Assembly (NCBI RefSeq): GCF_029846715.1
Contig: NZ_JARVWW010000027.1
Location: forward strand, 1-64,000
DNA from: Bradyrhizobium nivariense
Lineage (GTDB): Bacteria > Pseudomonadota > Alphaproteobacteria > Rhizobiales > Xanthobacteraceae
Length of the DNA stretch: 64,000 bases
Direction: 5' to 3'
In this document: in pieces, positions 41,230-49,405 of the stretch
How positions within the stretch are numbered: the first letter of the stretch is position 1
Layout: every line of letters begins with the position of its first letter
Notes under the pieces: generated by a model
What the model was told of the DNA's origin: nothing
Seen by the model: the letters and a program-made list of their open reading frames with translations, nothing else
The model's database searches: none
Translations under genes and position numbers: made by a program

Positions 41230-42816
41230 ATGCGAGCTGAAAGCAACGGCACGTCCCGGCGGATTCTCTGCGTGTTCCCGCGATACACATCGTCGTTCGG
41301 AACGTTCGAGCATTCCTACCCCCTGACCGATGGCGTCCGTGCCTTCATGCCGCCGCAGGGGCTTTTGCTGCTCGCAGCCTATCTGCCCAGGGAATGGCAG
41401 GTCAAATTCGTCGACGAGAACCTTCGCCGTACGACAACGGAAGAGTTCGAATGGGCGGAGGCGGTCTTCGTCAGCGGCATGCACATCCAGCGCCAGCAGA
41501 TGAACGACATCTGCCGCCGCGCCCATGAGTTAGATCTGCCGGTTGCGCTCGGCGGTCCCTCCGTCAGCGCCTGCCCGGACTATTATCCGTCCTTCGACTA
41601 TCTCCATGTCGGGGAGCTCGGCGACGCCACCAATCAGTTGCTCGAGATATTGTCGCGCGATACCTCGCGTCCGGAAGCACAGGTGGTGCTGACCACCAAA
41701 GACCGCGTGCCGATGACGGAGTTTCCGATCCCGGCCTACGAGCTCGCCGATGTGAAGAAATACTTCCTCGGCAGCATCCAGTATTCCAGCGGCTGTCCCT
41801 ACCAGTGCGAGTTCTGCGACATCCCCGGCCTCTACGGCCGCAATCCGCGCCTCAAGTCGCCCGAGCAGATCATCGCCGAGCTCGACCGCCTGCGCGAATG
41901 CGGCATGACCGACACGGTCTATTTCGTCGACGACAATTTCATCGGCAACCGCAAGGCGGCGCTGGACCTGCTGCCGCATCTGATCGAATGGCAGAAGAAA
42001 ACCGGCTACGTGGTGCGGCTCGCCTGTGAAGCGACGCTCAACATCGCCAAGCGGCCGGAAATCCTCGAGAAGATGCGCGAGGCCTATTTCATCACCATTT
42101 TCTGCGGCATCGAGACGCCCGACCCCGATGCGCTGAAGGCGATGCACAAGGACCACAACATGATGGTCCCGATCCTCGAGGGCGTGCAAACCATCAACTC
42201 CTACGGCATGGAGGTCGTGTCCGGCATCATCATGGGGCTCGATACCGACAAGCCGAACACGTCCGATGTGCTGCTCTCTTTCGTCGAGGAATCCAAAATT
42301 CCGCTGCTCACGATCAACCTGCTCCAGGCGCTGCCGAAGACGCCGCTGTGGGACCGTCTGGAGCGCGAGGGACGCCTGGTCGAGGACGACGGCCGCGATT
42401 CCAATGTCAATTTCCTGTTGCCCTATGACGACGTCGTCTCATCCTGGAAGCACGCCATGGCCGTCGCCTACGAGCCCGAGAAGGTCTATGCGCGCTTCCA
42501 GTATCAATGCGACCACGTTTACGTGCACCGCCTGAAGATGCCGACGCCGGACGAGATGAAGACCTGGCCCAACATCAGGCGTGGCCTCGTCATGCTGCGA
42601 AACATCTTCTGGAAGGTCGGCGTGCTCGGCGACTACAAGCGCGTGTTCTGGAAGTTCGCGCTGGGTCGCATCAAGCGCGGCGATCTCGAAGGCCTGATCG
42701 GCTGCACCCTGATCGCGCACCATCTCATCACCTTTGCGCGGGCAGCATCGAGCGGCAAGCAGAACGCCTCGAACTATTCGATCCGGCTGCGCGAGGCCTC
42801 TGTTCCCGCCGAATGA
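41230..42816 (+). CDS. hpnP: Hopanoid C-2 methylase, B12-binding radical SAM protein
   Basis: Adds the C-2 methyl group of 2-methylhopanoids using S-adenosylmethionine and cobalamin. 528 residues. The N-terminal part (about 10-160) is a B12-binding Rossmann-like domain (ILCVFPRYTSSFGTFEHSYP, GLLLLAAYLP, VFVSGMHIQRQQ). The radical-SAM cluster motif is Cys189-x3-Cys193-x2-Cys196 in GCPYQCEFCDIPGLYGRNPR. Typical HpnP features include RLACEATLNIAKRPEILEKM and FCGIETPDPDALKAMHKDHN. GGGGGAG precedes ATG 41230. eutC begins 6 bases after its stop, so it is embedded in the eutBC transcript. In Rhodopseudomonas hpnP is controlled by the stress sigma factor EcfG; no clear EcfG site is visible here. Confidence 0.95.
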   Translation: MRAESNGTSRRILCVFPRYTSSFGTFEHSYPLTDGVRAFMPPQGLLLLAAYLPREWQVKFVDENLRRTTTEEFEWAEAVFVSGMHIQRQQMNDICRRAHELDLPVALGGPSVSACPDYYPSFDYLHVGELGDATNQLLEILSRDTSRPEAQVVLTTKDRVPMTEFPIPAYELADVKKYFLGSIQYSSGCPYQCEFCDIPGLYGRNPRLKSPEQIIAELDRLRECGMTDTVYFVDDNFIGNRKAALDLLPHLIEWQKKTGYVVRLACEATLNIAKRPEILEKMREAYFITIFCGIETPDPDALKAMHKDHNMMVPILEGVQTINSYGMEVVSGIIMGLDTDKPNTSDVLLSFVEESKIPLLTINLLQALPKTPLWDRLEREGRLVEDDGRDSNVNFLLPYDDVVSSWKHAMAVAYEPEKVYARFQYQCDHVYVHRLKMPTPDEMKTWPNIRRGLVMLRNIFWKVGVLGDYKRVFWKFALGRIKRGDLEGLIGCTLIAHHLITFARAASSGKQNASNYSIRLREASVPAE

Positions 42817-42822
42817 CACAAC

Positions 42823-43608
42823 ATGTCTGACCCGACCGTCCCATGCCGCCCGACCCTCGATCTGCGGTCGCTCACGCCTGCGCGCGTCGCGCTCGGGCGC
42901 AGCGGCGCGAGTTTGCCGACGCGCGCGTTGCTCGATTTCACGCTGGACCATGCCCGCGCCCGCGATGCCGTGCATGCCGCCTTCGACGCGCCGCGGCTGG
43001 TCGCCGATCTCCGCGCGCTTGGCCTCGTCGTCACCGAGGCGCGGAGCCAGGCGGGCGACCGCCGGGACTATCTGCGGCGGCCCGATCTGGGCAGACAGCT
43101 CGATGCCGGATCAGTCGAGGCTCTGGCGCGGAGTGCCTCGGAGCCGTGCCCACTCGCGGTCGTGATCGGCGACGGCCTGTCGGCGGCCGCGGTCCACGCC
43201 CATGCGGCCGCGCTGGTGATGCGCCTGCTGCCGTTGCTCGCAGCCGATGATGGTGTCGCGATCGGCCATGTCGTCGTCGCCTCAGGCGCGCGCGTCGCGC
43301 TCGGCGACGAGATCGGCGCCATTCTCGGCGCGTGCATGGTCGTGACGCTGATCGGCGAGCGGCCAGGCCTGTCGGCGCCCGACAGTCTCGGCGCCTATCT
43401 GACCTTCGCGCCGAAGCCGGGCCGCGCCGATGCCGAGCGCAATTGCGTGTCGAACATCCACAAGGCCGGGCTGAGCTATGACGAGGCCGCCTTCAAGATC
43501 GCCTGGCTGATCCGCGAAGGGCTGGCCCGGGAGGTCACCGGCGTGGCGCTGAAGGACGAGAGCGCGGACCGGGCGCCGCGTCGAATTGGCACGGCTTTGC
43601 CCGAATGA
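42823..43608 (+). CDS. eutC: Ethanolamine ammonia-lyase, small (light) subunit
   Basis: B12-anchoring subunit of ethanolamine ammonia-lyase, 261 residues. Family features: LRSLTPARVALGRSGASLPTRALLDFTLDHARARDAVH at the N terminus, VVIGDGLSAAAVHAHAA, IGAILGACMVVTLIGERPGL, LGAYLTFAPKPGRADAERNCVSNIHKAGLSY, all typical of EutC. It follows hpnP by 6 bases with no good ribosome binding site, so translation is probably coupled to hpnP. Separation from eutB by hpnP is unusual. A 10-bp hairpin with one mismatch (43619-43628 / 43641-43650) lies just after the stop. Confidence 0.94.
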   Translation: MSDPTVPCRPTLDLRSLTPARVALGRSGASLPTRALLDFTLDHARARDAVHAAFDAPRLVADLRALGLVVTEARSQAGDRRDYLRRPDLGRQLDAGSVEALARSASEPCPLAVVIGDGLSAAAVHAHAAALVMRLLPLLAADDGVAIGHVVVASGARVALGDEIGAILGACMVVTLIGERPGLSAPDSLGAYLTFAPKPGRADAERNCVSNIHKAGLSYDEAAFKIAWLIREGLAREVTGVALKDESADRAPRRIGTALPE

Positions 43609-43814
43609 CGGGCATTCCGGCAAAATCGCCACAACTTGATCGATTTGGCCACACTTCGCCTGCTTGCGAGAAGGGTGACTGACCTGCTAAACCCCTCGCG
43701 GCGATTTTCCGCGCATTTTCAAAGGGCAAGCCTCCCCATTGGTATGGCATTTTCAAGCCGTTCGCGGGGCGCAATAAGCTCACCAACCGAGCCGATTTAG
43801 GAACTGGACAAGGC

Positions 43815-46181
43815 ATGCTCGAAAAGCACCGCGAGAATGAGGTTCATGTCGACAAGGTCGAGCAGGGACCTGCGTCCTCCATCGCCTTCGGGCTCGAGCG
43901 CATCGGGCTGATCGCCGTCCGGACGCCGATCGTCTCCTGCATCGTGTTGCTCGTGCTTATCGTCGGCGCCGTGTTCGGCATTCACCGGATCAAGATCGAC
44001 GATTCGCTGTCGCAGCTGTTCCGGTCCAACACGCCGGAATTTCGCCAGTATGAAGCGGTGACAAAGAAGTTCCCGGCCGAGGAGTTCGATGTCCTCGTCG
44101 TGGTCGAGGGCAAGAATCTGCTGGCGCGGAACAATCTCGAGAAGCTGCGCGACTTCGTCACCGACATGCAGCTCGTCGAGGGCACGCGCGGACTGGTCTC
44201 ACTGTTCTCCGCGCGTCAGGCGCCGGCGCCCGGCAAGCTGCCGGCGGCACTGTTCCCGCCCGAGCTGCCCGAAGGCGCCGACTACGACAAGTTCATCGAG
44301 ACCGTCAAAAACAACGAGATCATCCGCGGCAAGCTGTTGTCGGAGGACGGCACGCTCGCACTGATCGTGCTGTCGCTCGATCCGGAGGTGGTCGCCTCCA
44401 GCAAGCTGACCAAGACCGTCACCGACATCCGCGCCCTGATGAAGGAGGACCTCAGCGACACCGGGCTCAACGTGCAGCTCTCCGGCGTGCCGGTGATGCA
44501 GCTCGAGATCCGCAACGCGGTCGAGCGCGACGGGCTCACCTACAACATCCTCGGCATTCTCGCCGGCTGTGTCATCGCGATCATCTTCTTCCGCAAGATC
44601 TCGTTCATGGTGGCGGCGGCGTTCCCGCCGATGATCGCGATCCTGCTGGCGCTTGGTGCGCTCGGCTGGGCCAATTTCAATCTCAACATGTTCCTGAACG
44701 TGATGACGCCGCTCATCATGGTCATCAGCTTCTCGGACTCGATGCAGCTCACCTTCGCCGCGCGCGACCGGCTGATCGCGGGCCAGGACAAGTTCACCGC
44801 ATTCAAGAACGCGGTGCTGGTGGTGGGACCAGCCTGCGTGCTGACGCACGGCACCGCCGGCATTTCCTTCATCGCACTCCAGTTCTCCGACTCCGATTTG
44901 ATCCGCAAGTTCGGCGAGGCGGGTCTCGCCGCCACCATCATCGCGCTGGTCGCGGTGTTGTCGCTGGTGCCGGTGTTCGGCGTGCTGCTCGTGCGCAACG
45001 AGAAAGTCTTTGCGACCAAATTCCAGAGCGCGGATGCCGGCGTGCAGGCGCTGCGCAATTTCTGCTACTGGATCGCCGTGCGCATGGTGAGCCGCCCCGG
45101 CCTGTTCAGCCTGATCGCCGTGTTGTTCGTTGGCGGCCTCGGCGTCATCTACGCCAATCTGGAGCCGCGCTACCGGCTCGCCGACCAGGTGCCGGACAAG
45201 CGCCAGGCGGTCGCTGCCAGCGACCGGCTCGACGCCAAGCTCACCGGCGCCAACCCGGTCAACGTTCTGATCCAGTTCCCCAAGGGTGAATCGCTCTATT
45301 CGCCGGAGACGCTGCAGACCATCGCGGACGTGCATTCGACGGTGGAGAAGGCGGCCGGTGTCGGCAATGTCTGGTCGGTCGAGACCCTGCGCCGCTGGCT
45401 CGCGGAAAAGGCCGGCAGCGCCGACGTCGCGACGCTGAAGGAATATGTCAGCGTCATTCCCGAGCATCTGGTGCGTCGGTTCATCGATGCCGAGCAGGAC
45501 GCCGTCGTGGTCGCAGGCCGCGTGCCCGACAAGGATTCCAGCCAACTCCTGCCGATCGTCGACAAGCTCGATTCCGAGCTCGACGCCGTCCGCAAGAAGC
45601 ATCCCGGCTATGAAGTGGCGGTCACGGGTCTTGCCGCGATTGCCGCGCGCAACTCGGCCAGCATGATCGAGAAGCTGAATCGCGGTCTCACCGTCGAGTT
45701 CGCGCTGGTCGCGATCTTCATCGGCCTCGCCTTCCGCTCATGGGTCGTGATGTTCGCCTGCATCCTGCCGGGCATCTTCCCGGTGGTGATGTCGGGGACG
45801 GTGCTGTGGGCGATGGATGAGGGTCTGCAATTCGCCAGCGTCGTCGCGCTCACCGTCTCGTTCGGCCTGGGACTGAGTGCGACCATCCACTTCCTCAACC
45901 GCCTCAGGCTCGAGAGCAAGCCGGGCGTCGGCTCGGCGCTCGCGGTCGAGCGCGCGACCGTGCTGGTCGGCCCTGCGTTGATCCTGACCACGCTGGTGCT
46001 GGCCTGCGGTCTCGTCGTCACCGTGTTCTCCGACCTGCCGTCGCTGCGGCTGTTCGGCTGGCTCAGCGCGTTCTCGATGGTGATGGCGCTCGTCGCCGAC
46101 CTCTTCATCCTGCGGCCGACGGCGATGTGGCTGATCAATCTGCACGCCAAGCTTCAGGGCGCGGACAAGCCGGCGATCTGA
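43815..46181 (+). CDS. hpnN: RND/MMPL-family exporter at the hpnN position
   Basis: 788-residue RND transporter of the MMPL/predicted-exporter type. It has a duplicated layout: N-terminal TM (about 35-56), periplasmic domain, a TM bundle (about 245-400) with MVISFSDSMQLTFAARDR, then a second TM1 (about 425-450), second periplasmic domain, and final TM bundle (about 615-780) with SFGLGLSATIHFLNRLR. In Rhodopseudomonas palustris, HpnN moves hopanoids to the outer membrane and sits between hpnP and hpnC, as here. It is shorter than Burkholderia HpnN (about 870), so the symbol rests mainly on position. Transcription is probably separate from eutC (206-base gap). Confidence 0.75.
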   Translation: MLEKHRENEVHVDKVEQGPASSIAFGLERIGLIAVRTPIVSCIVLLVLIVGAVFGIHRIKIDDSLSQLFRSNTPEFRQYEAVTKKFPAEEFDVLVVVEGKNLLARNNLEKLRDFVTDMQLVEGTRGLVSLFSARQAPAPGKLPAALFPPELPEGADYDKFIETVKNNEIIRGKLLSEDGTLALIVLSLDPEVVASSKLTKTVTDIRALMKEDLSDTGLNVQLSGVPVMQLEIRNAVERDGLTYNILGILAGCVIAIIFFRKISFMVAAAFPPMIAILLALGALGWANFNLNMFLNVMTPLIMVISFSDSMQLTFAARDRLIAGQDKFTAFKNAVLVVGPACVLTHGTAGISFIALQFSDSDLIRKFGEAGLAATIIALVAVLSLVPVFGVLLVRNEKVFATKFQSADAGVQALRNFCYWIAVRMVSRPGLFSLIAVLFVGGLGVIYANLEPRYRLADQVPDKRQAVAASDRLDAKLTGANPVNVLIQFPKGESLYSPETLQTIADVHSTVEKAAGVGNVWSVETLRRWLAEKAGSADVATLKEYVSVIPEHLVRRFIDAEQDAVVVAGRVPDKDSSQLLPIVDKLDSELDAVRKKHPGYEVAVTGLAAIAARNSASMIEKLNRGLTVEFALVAIFIGLAFRSWVVMFACILPGIFPVVMSGTVLWAMDEGLQFASVVALTVSFGLGLSATIHFLNRLRLESKPGVGSALAVERATVLVGPALILTTLVLACGLVVTVFSDLPSLRLFGWLSAFSMVMALVADLFILRPTAMWLINLHAKLQGADKPAI

Positions 46182-46304
46182 GCGGCTTCATTCATCGGAC
46201 ATGGAATCGGCGCGGTCTGGGCGACTGCGCCGCGTTTCCGAAAAACAGCAAGCCCCGGTTCGCGAGAACCGGGGGCCGCGATCCTTTCGATGCGGTAAGA
46301 GCTA

Positions 46305-46802
46305 TCAGCCCTTCGTCATCGTGATGTTGACGCCGCGGATCTCGCCCTTGGAGGAGATCTGCACCGTTTGCTTGGTGCCATTGGTGCGCAGCGACAAATT
46401 GGCGGCAAAGCCGTTGGCCTCGACGAACACCTCGATCTGGCCGCCACCGGCGGTGCCCTGGAGATTGCCGAAGATGTTGCGGCTGGCCTCGCTCCAATTG
46501 CCGGAGATGCGCTCGCCCTGGCTTGTCACGTCGCTGGTCAGGTCGAACTTGTAGCTGTCGGACGCGCAGTGCAGCGCCTGCTTGAGGTTGAGGCCGCTGC
46601 CGGCGACCTTGTAGTCCGCCTTGCAGCGGATGCGCTCGGTGGAGCCGTCGGACAGCGACACTGTGCCGGTGCCGGTCCACGCGCCGTCGAAACCGGCAAA
46701 CGGTCCGGACGACTGAGCCTGACTTGCCGAAACCGAGAAGAGCAGCACAGCGCCGATGCCAGCCGCCTTGATTGCCAGTTCAGATCGCCCAAAGAATTTC
46801 AT
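46305..46802 (-). CDS. Hypothetical exported protein (165 aa)
   Basis: No family recognised. The product has a signal peptide (ELAIKAAGIGAVLLFSVSASQAQ, cleavage likely after SQA at about residue 30). The mature part is rich in Gly, Ser and Thr with alternating beta-strand pattern (FDGAWTGTGTVSLSDGSTERIRCKA.., SGNWSEASRNIFGNLQGTAGGG) and two cysteines that could form a disulfide, suggesting a small beta-barrel in the periplasm. ATG 46802 is chosen since it opens the signal peptide; longer frames add unlikely sequence. It is antiparallel to the flanking hopanoid genes, ending 123 bases from hpnN, and is one of two small exported proteins between hpnN and hpnC. Confidence 0.75.
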   Translation of the reverse strand: MKFFGRSELAIKAAGIGAVLLFSVSASQAQSSGPFAGFDGAWTGTGTVSLSDGSTERIRCKADYKVAGSGLNLKQALHCASDSYKFDLTSDVTSQGERISGNWSEASRNIFGNLQGTAGGGQIEVFVEANGFAANLSLRTNGTKQTVQISSKGEIRGVNITMTKG

Positions 46803-47264
46803 CTCAAATATCCCGTTCTGGAACGACGTCCGCTTTCGATTGAGAACGTCTCGCCACATCGAAGGTTTAGTGTTCCGAGCCTGTGTCAGGTTCAATGTCT
46901 GCCCGCCCCCACATGTCGGCATCGCGAAGCGCGCTTGCCATGGTTCGCCTCCGGATTCTCTGTGTTTCGGTATGTTTCTGGCGCCCAAGGCGGGGTGGAG
47001 CGATGCAGCTCTGCAACAGGTGCGCGGCAAAACGCAGCGTGCCTGAATTATGACGTAGTATCAATCTCTTACATTTGCCAGAGAAGGTGCAGGGAAGACC
47101 TGATTTGGTGGACGTGGCGCCAATTTGGCCGCATTTGCCAGTGCTTGTGCCTTCTCCGAGGCCGCACTTTCCGCGGCGACTTGCCATCAGAACAATCCGT
47201 TCCGGTCGTCCGCCCTGTGCTGTCCGGGATCGGTGCGATTCTGCCGTCAGAATGAAGGAATACA
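46803..47264. other. Non-coding divergent spacer
   Basis: The 462 bases between the two divergent exported-protein genes hold no convincing coding frame; all short frames are Arg/Ser/Cys-rich. The region is mildly less GC-rich than its surroundings (for example TTATGACGTAGTATCAATCT at 47048-47067) and should contain promoters for both genes. No terminator or known repeat was recognised. Confidence 0.5.
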
Positions 47265-47498
47265 ATGCGTAAGCTTCTCGTCGCTCTCACCTTGCTGTCG
47301 GCATCCCTCTCGACCGCAGCGTTCGCCCAGCAAGGGCGCGGCACGGACGCCGAGCAGAAGGCCTGCTCGCGCGATGTGCAGAAGCTCTGCCGTCCGGTCA
47401 TCGACCAGGGCGATTTCACCATCCTGGCCTGCCTCAAGGAGAACCGGGCCAAGATCTCGCAGGCCTGTGACCAGGTCCTGAAGAACCACAACCAGTAA
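47265..47498 (+). CDS. Small exported cysteine-rich-repeat protein
   Basis: 77-residue protein with a signal peptide (MRKLLVALTLLSASLSTAAFA, cleavage after AFA) and a short mature region holding four cysteines in CSRDVQKLCRPVID..LACLKENRAKISQACDQVL. The spacing matches the Cys-rich GLG1-type repeat found in small periplasmic proteins of Bradyrhizobium. Function unknown. AAGGAAT precedes ATG 47265. A strong intrinsic terminator follows 18 bases after the stop, so it is a single-gene unit, although it lies between hpnN and hpnC. Confidence 0.87.
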   Translation: MRKLLVALTLLSASLSTAAFAQQGRGTDAEQKACSRDVQKLCRPVIDQGDFTILACLKENRAKISQACDQVLKNHNQ

Positions 47499-47516
47499 GC
47501 TCGGCCACTGGCCGAC

Positions 47517-47542
47517 AAAAGGCGGCCCCCGGGCCGCCTTTT
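47517..47542 (+). terminator. Rho-independent terminator after the Cys-rich gene
   Basis: AAAAGGCGGCCC (47517-47528) pairs perfectly with GGGCCGCCTTTT (47531-47542), a GC-rich stem flanked by A and T runs. It separates the small exported-protein gene from hpnC. Confidence 0.88.
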
Positions 47543-47691
47543 CGGGCCTGATCCGCAAAGGGCAGCCATCGAGAGACGGGATTGGTTTTGCGGCCGTATT
47601 CCCCTATATGGGGGCCGCGGCGGCATCGCCGGCACGGGCCCGCGCGAGCGAAAAAGCCCTTCCTGTCCAAACGATTGTAGACCAGCCCTCG

Positions 47692-48576
47692 ATGACCTCT
47701 GCGAGTGAATTGCGATCCGGCAAGGGTGAGCGCGACGAGAATTTTCCCGTCGCGTCCTGGATCATTCATCCGCGTCATCGCGCGCTGATCCTGGCGTATT
47801 ACAATTTCGTCCGCACCGCCGACGACATCGCCGACCACGCCACGCTGCCGCCGGACGAGAAGCTCGCTTATCTCGACCTGCTCGAGGCGGAATTGCTTGG
47901 CACGGGCGACACCCAGGCCGAGGCCGTCAGCTTGCGGCGCGCGCTGGCCGAACGCGGCATGGCGCCGCGCCACGCGCTCGACGTGCTCATCGCGTTCCGC
48001 ATGGACGTGACCAAGCTGCGCTACGAAAACTGGGACGAGGTCATCCACTATTGCCGGTATTCGGCGATGCCGGTCGGCCGCTTCATGCTCGACGTCCATG
48101 GTGAGAGCACCTCGACCTGGGCCGCGTCGGATGCGCTCTGCGCCGCGCTGCAGATCAACAACCACCTCCAGGATTGCGGCAGGGATTTCCGCGAGCTCAA
48201 CCGCGTCTATCTGCCGCGCGATGCGCTGGCCGCAAGCGGCGCTTCGGTCGAGCAGCTCGGACTGGCGCAGTCGCCGCCGGCGATGCTGGCCTGCCTTCAG
48301 GCGCTCGCCGTGCGCAACGAAGCGCTGCTCAACGACGGCAGGTCGCTCAGCGCGGAGATCAGGGATTTCCGCCTCGGCGTCGACGTCTCGGTGATCCAGG
48401 CCTATGCCGACCGCATCGTGCGCCTCCTGAAGGTACGTGATCCCCTGCGCGAGCGCGTGCACCTGAACAAGCTCGAGCTCCTCACCTTCAGCCTCGCCGG
48501 CATGATCGGCGAAGTCGGCCGCCGCGCGATCGGGCGCAAGGCCATTTCCAGACCGGGGACTGCTCATGACGCTTGA
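47692..48576 (+). CDS. hpnC: Hydroxysqualene synthase HpnC
   Basis: 294-residue squalene/phytoene-synthase-fold protein. HpnC converts presqualene diphosphate to hydroxysqualene. Features: SWIIHPRHRALILAYYNFVR, the first Asp-rich motif in TADDIADHA, and the second in NHLQDCGRDFRELNRVYLP. ATG 47692 gives the MTSASELRSGKGERDENFP start usual for this family; an upstream ATG at 47608 adds an Ala/Arg-rich extension. hpnD overlaps its 3' end by 11 bases. First gene of the hpnCDE-shc-hpnG operon; its promoter should lie between the 47542 terminator and 47692. Confidence 0.94.
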   Translation: MTSASELRSGKGERDENFPVASWIIHPRHRALILAYYNFVRTADDIADHATLPPDEKLAYLDLLEAELLGTGDTQAEAVSLRRALAERGMAPRHALDVLIAFRMDVTKLRYENWDEVIHYCRYSAMPVGRFMLDVHGESTSTWAASDALCAALQINNHLQDCGRDFRELNRVYLPRDALAASGASVEQLGLAQSPPAMLACLQALAVRNEALLNDGRSLSAEIRDFRLGVDVSVIQAYADRIVRLLKVRDPLRERVHLNKLELLTFSLAGMIGEVGRRAIGRKAISRPGTAHDA

Positions 48577-49405
48577 GGCGACCTCGCCCGGCGCCAGTTA
48601 TGGCTCGACCGCATCCGGCAGTTCGTTCTACGCCGCGATGCGCATCCTGCCGCACGACCAGCGCGAAGCGATGTTCCAGATCTACAGCTTCTGCCGTCAG
48701 GTCGACGACATCGCCGATTCCGATGGCCCGCGCGACGAGCGGCTCGCCGCCCTTCAGGCGTGGCGCAACGACATCGATGCGCTCTACCAGGGCAATCCGC
48801 CGCCGCGGCTGAAGGACTACGTCACCTCGGTGAAGACCTTCGACCTCAAGCGCGAGGATTTCCTCGCCATCGTCGACGGCATGGAGATGGACGTGCCGCA
48901 GGACATCCGCGCGCCTGACATGGCGACGCTGGATCTCTATTGCGATCGCGTCGCGAGCGCTGTGGGGCGGCTGTCGGTGCGGGTGTTCGGCCTGCCGGAA
49001 GGAGACGGCATCGAGCTCGCCCATCATCTTGGCCGCGCGCTCCAGCTCACCAACATCCTGCGCGACATCGACGAGGACGCGGGCCTCGGCCGGCTCTATC
49101 TGCCGCGCGAAGCGCTGCTGCATGCCGGCATCACCTCCAATGAGCCGAACCGCGTGATCGTCGAGCGCGCGCTGCCGAAGGTCTGCCTGCCGCTGGCGCA
49201 ACGCGCGAAGGCGCATTTCGAGGAGTCGGACGAGATCATGAACCGCAACAAGCGCCGCTCGGTGCGCGCGCCGCGGATGATGTCGAAATACTATCATGCC
49301 ATTCTGGATCTCCTGATCGCGCGCGGGTTCAACGCGCCGCGCGAGCCGGTGCGTGTGTCGAAGATCACACGCATCGCCATCCTGCTCCGTTACGCTCTCA
49401 TCTGA
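48566..49405 (+). CDS. hpnD: Presqualene diphosphate synthase HpnD
   Basis: 279-residue enzyme joining two farnesyl diphosphates to presqualene diphosphate, the first step of the three-enzyme bacterial squalene route. The Asp-rich motifs are QVDDIADSDG and NILRDIDEDAGLGRLYLP, with YSFCRQVDD and SAVGRLSVRVFG also typical. It overlaps hpnC by 11 bases and hpnE by 1 base (TGATG), indicating coupled translation. Confidence 0.95.
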   Translation: MTLEATSPGASYGSTASGSSFYAAMRILPHDQREAMFQIYSFCRQVDDIADSDGPRDERLAALQAWRNDIDALYQGNPPPRLKDYVTSVKTFDLKREDFLAIVDGMEMDVPQDIRAPDMATLDLYCDRVASAVGRLSVRVFGLPEGDGIELAHHLGRALQLTNILRDIDEDAGLGRLYLPREALLHAGITSNEPNRVIVERALPKVCLPLAQRAKAHFEESDEIMNRNKRRSVRAPRMMSKYYHAILDLLIARGFNAPREPVRVSKITRIAILLRYALI

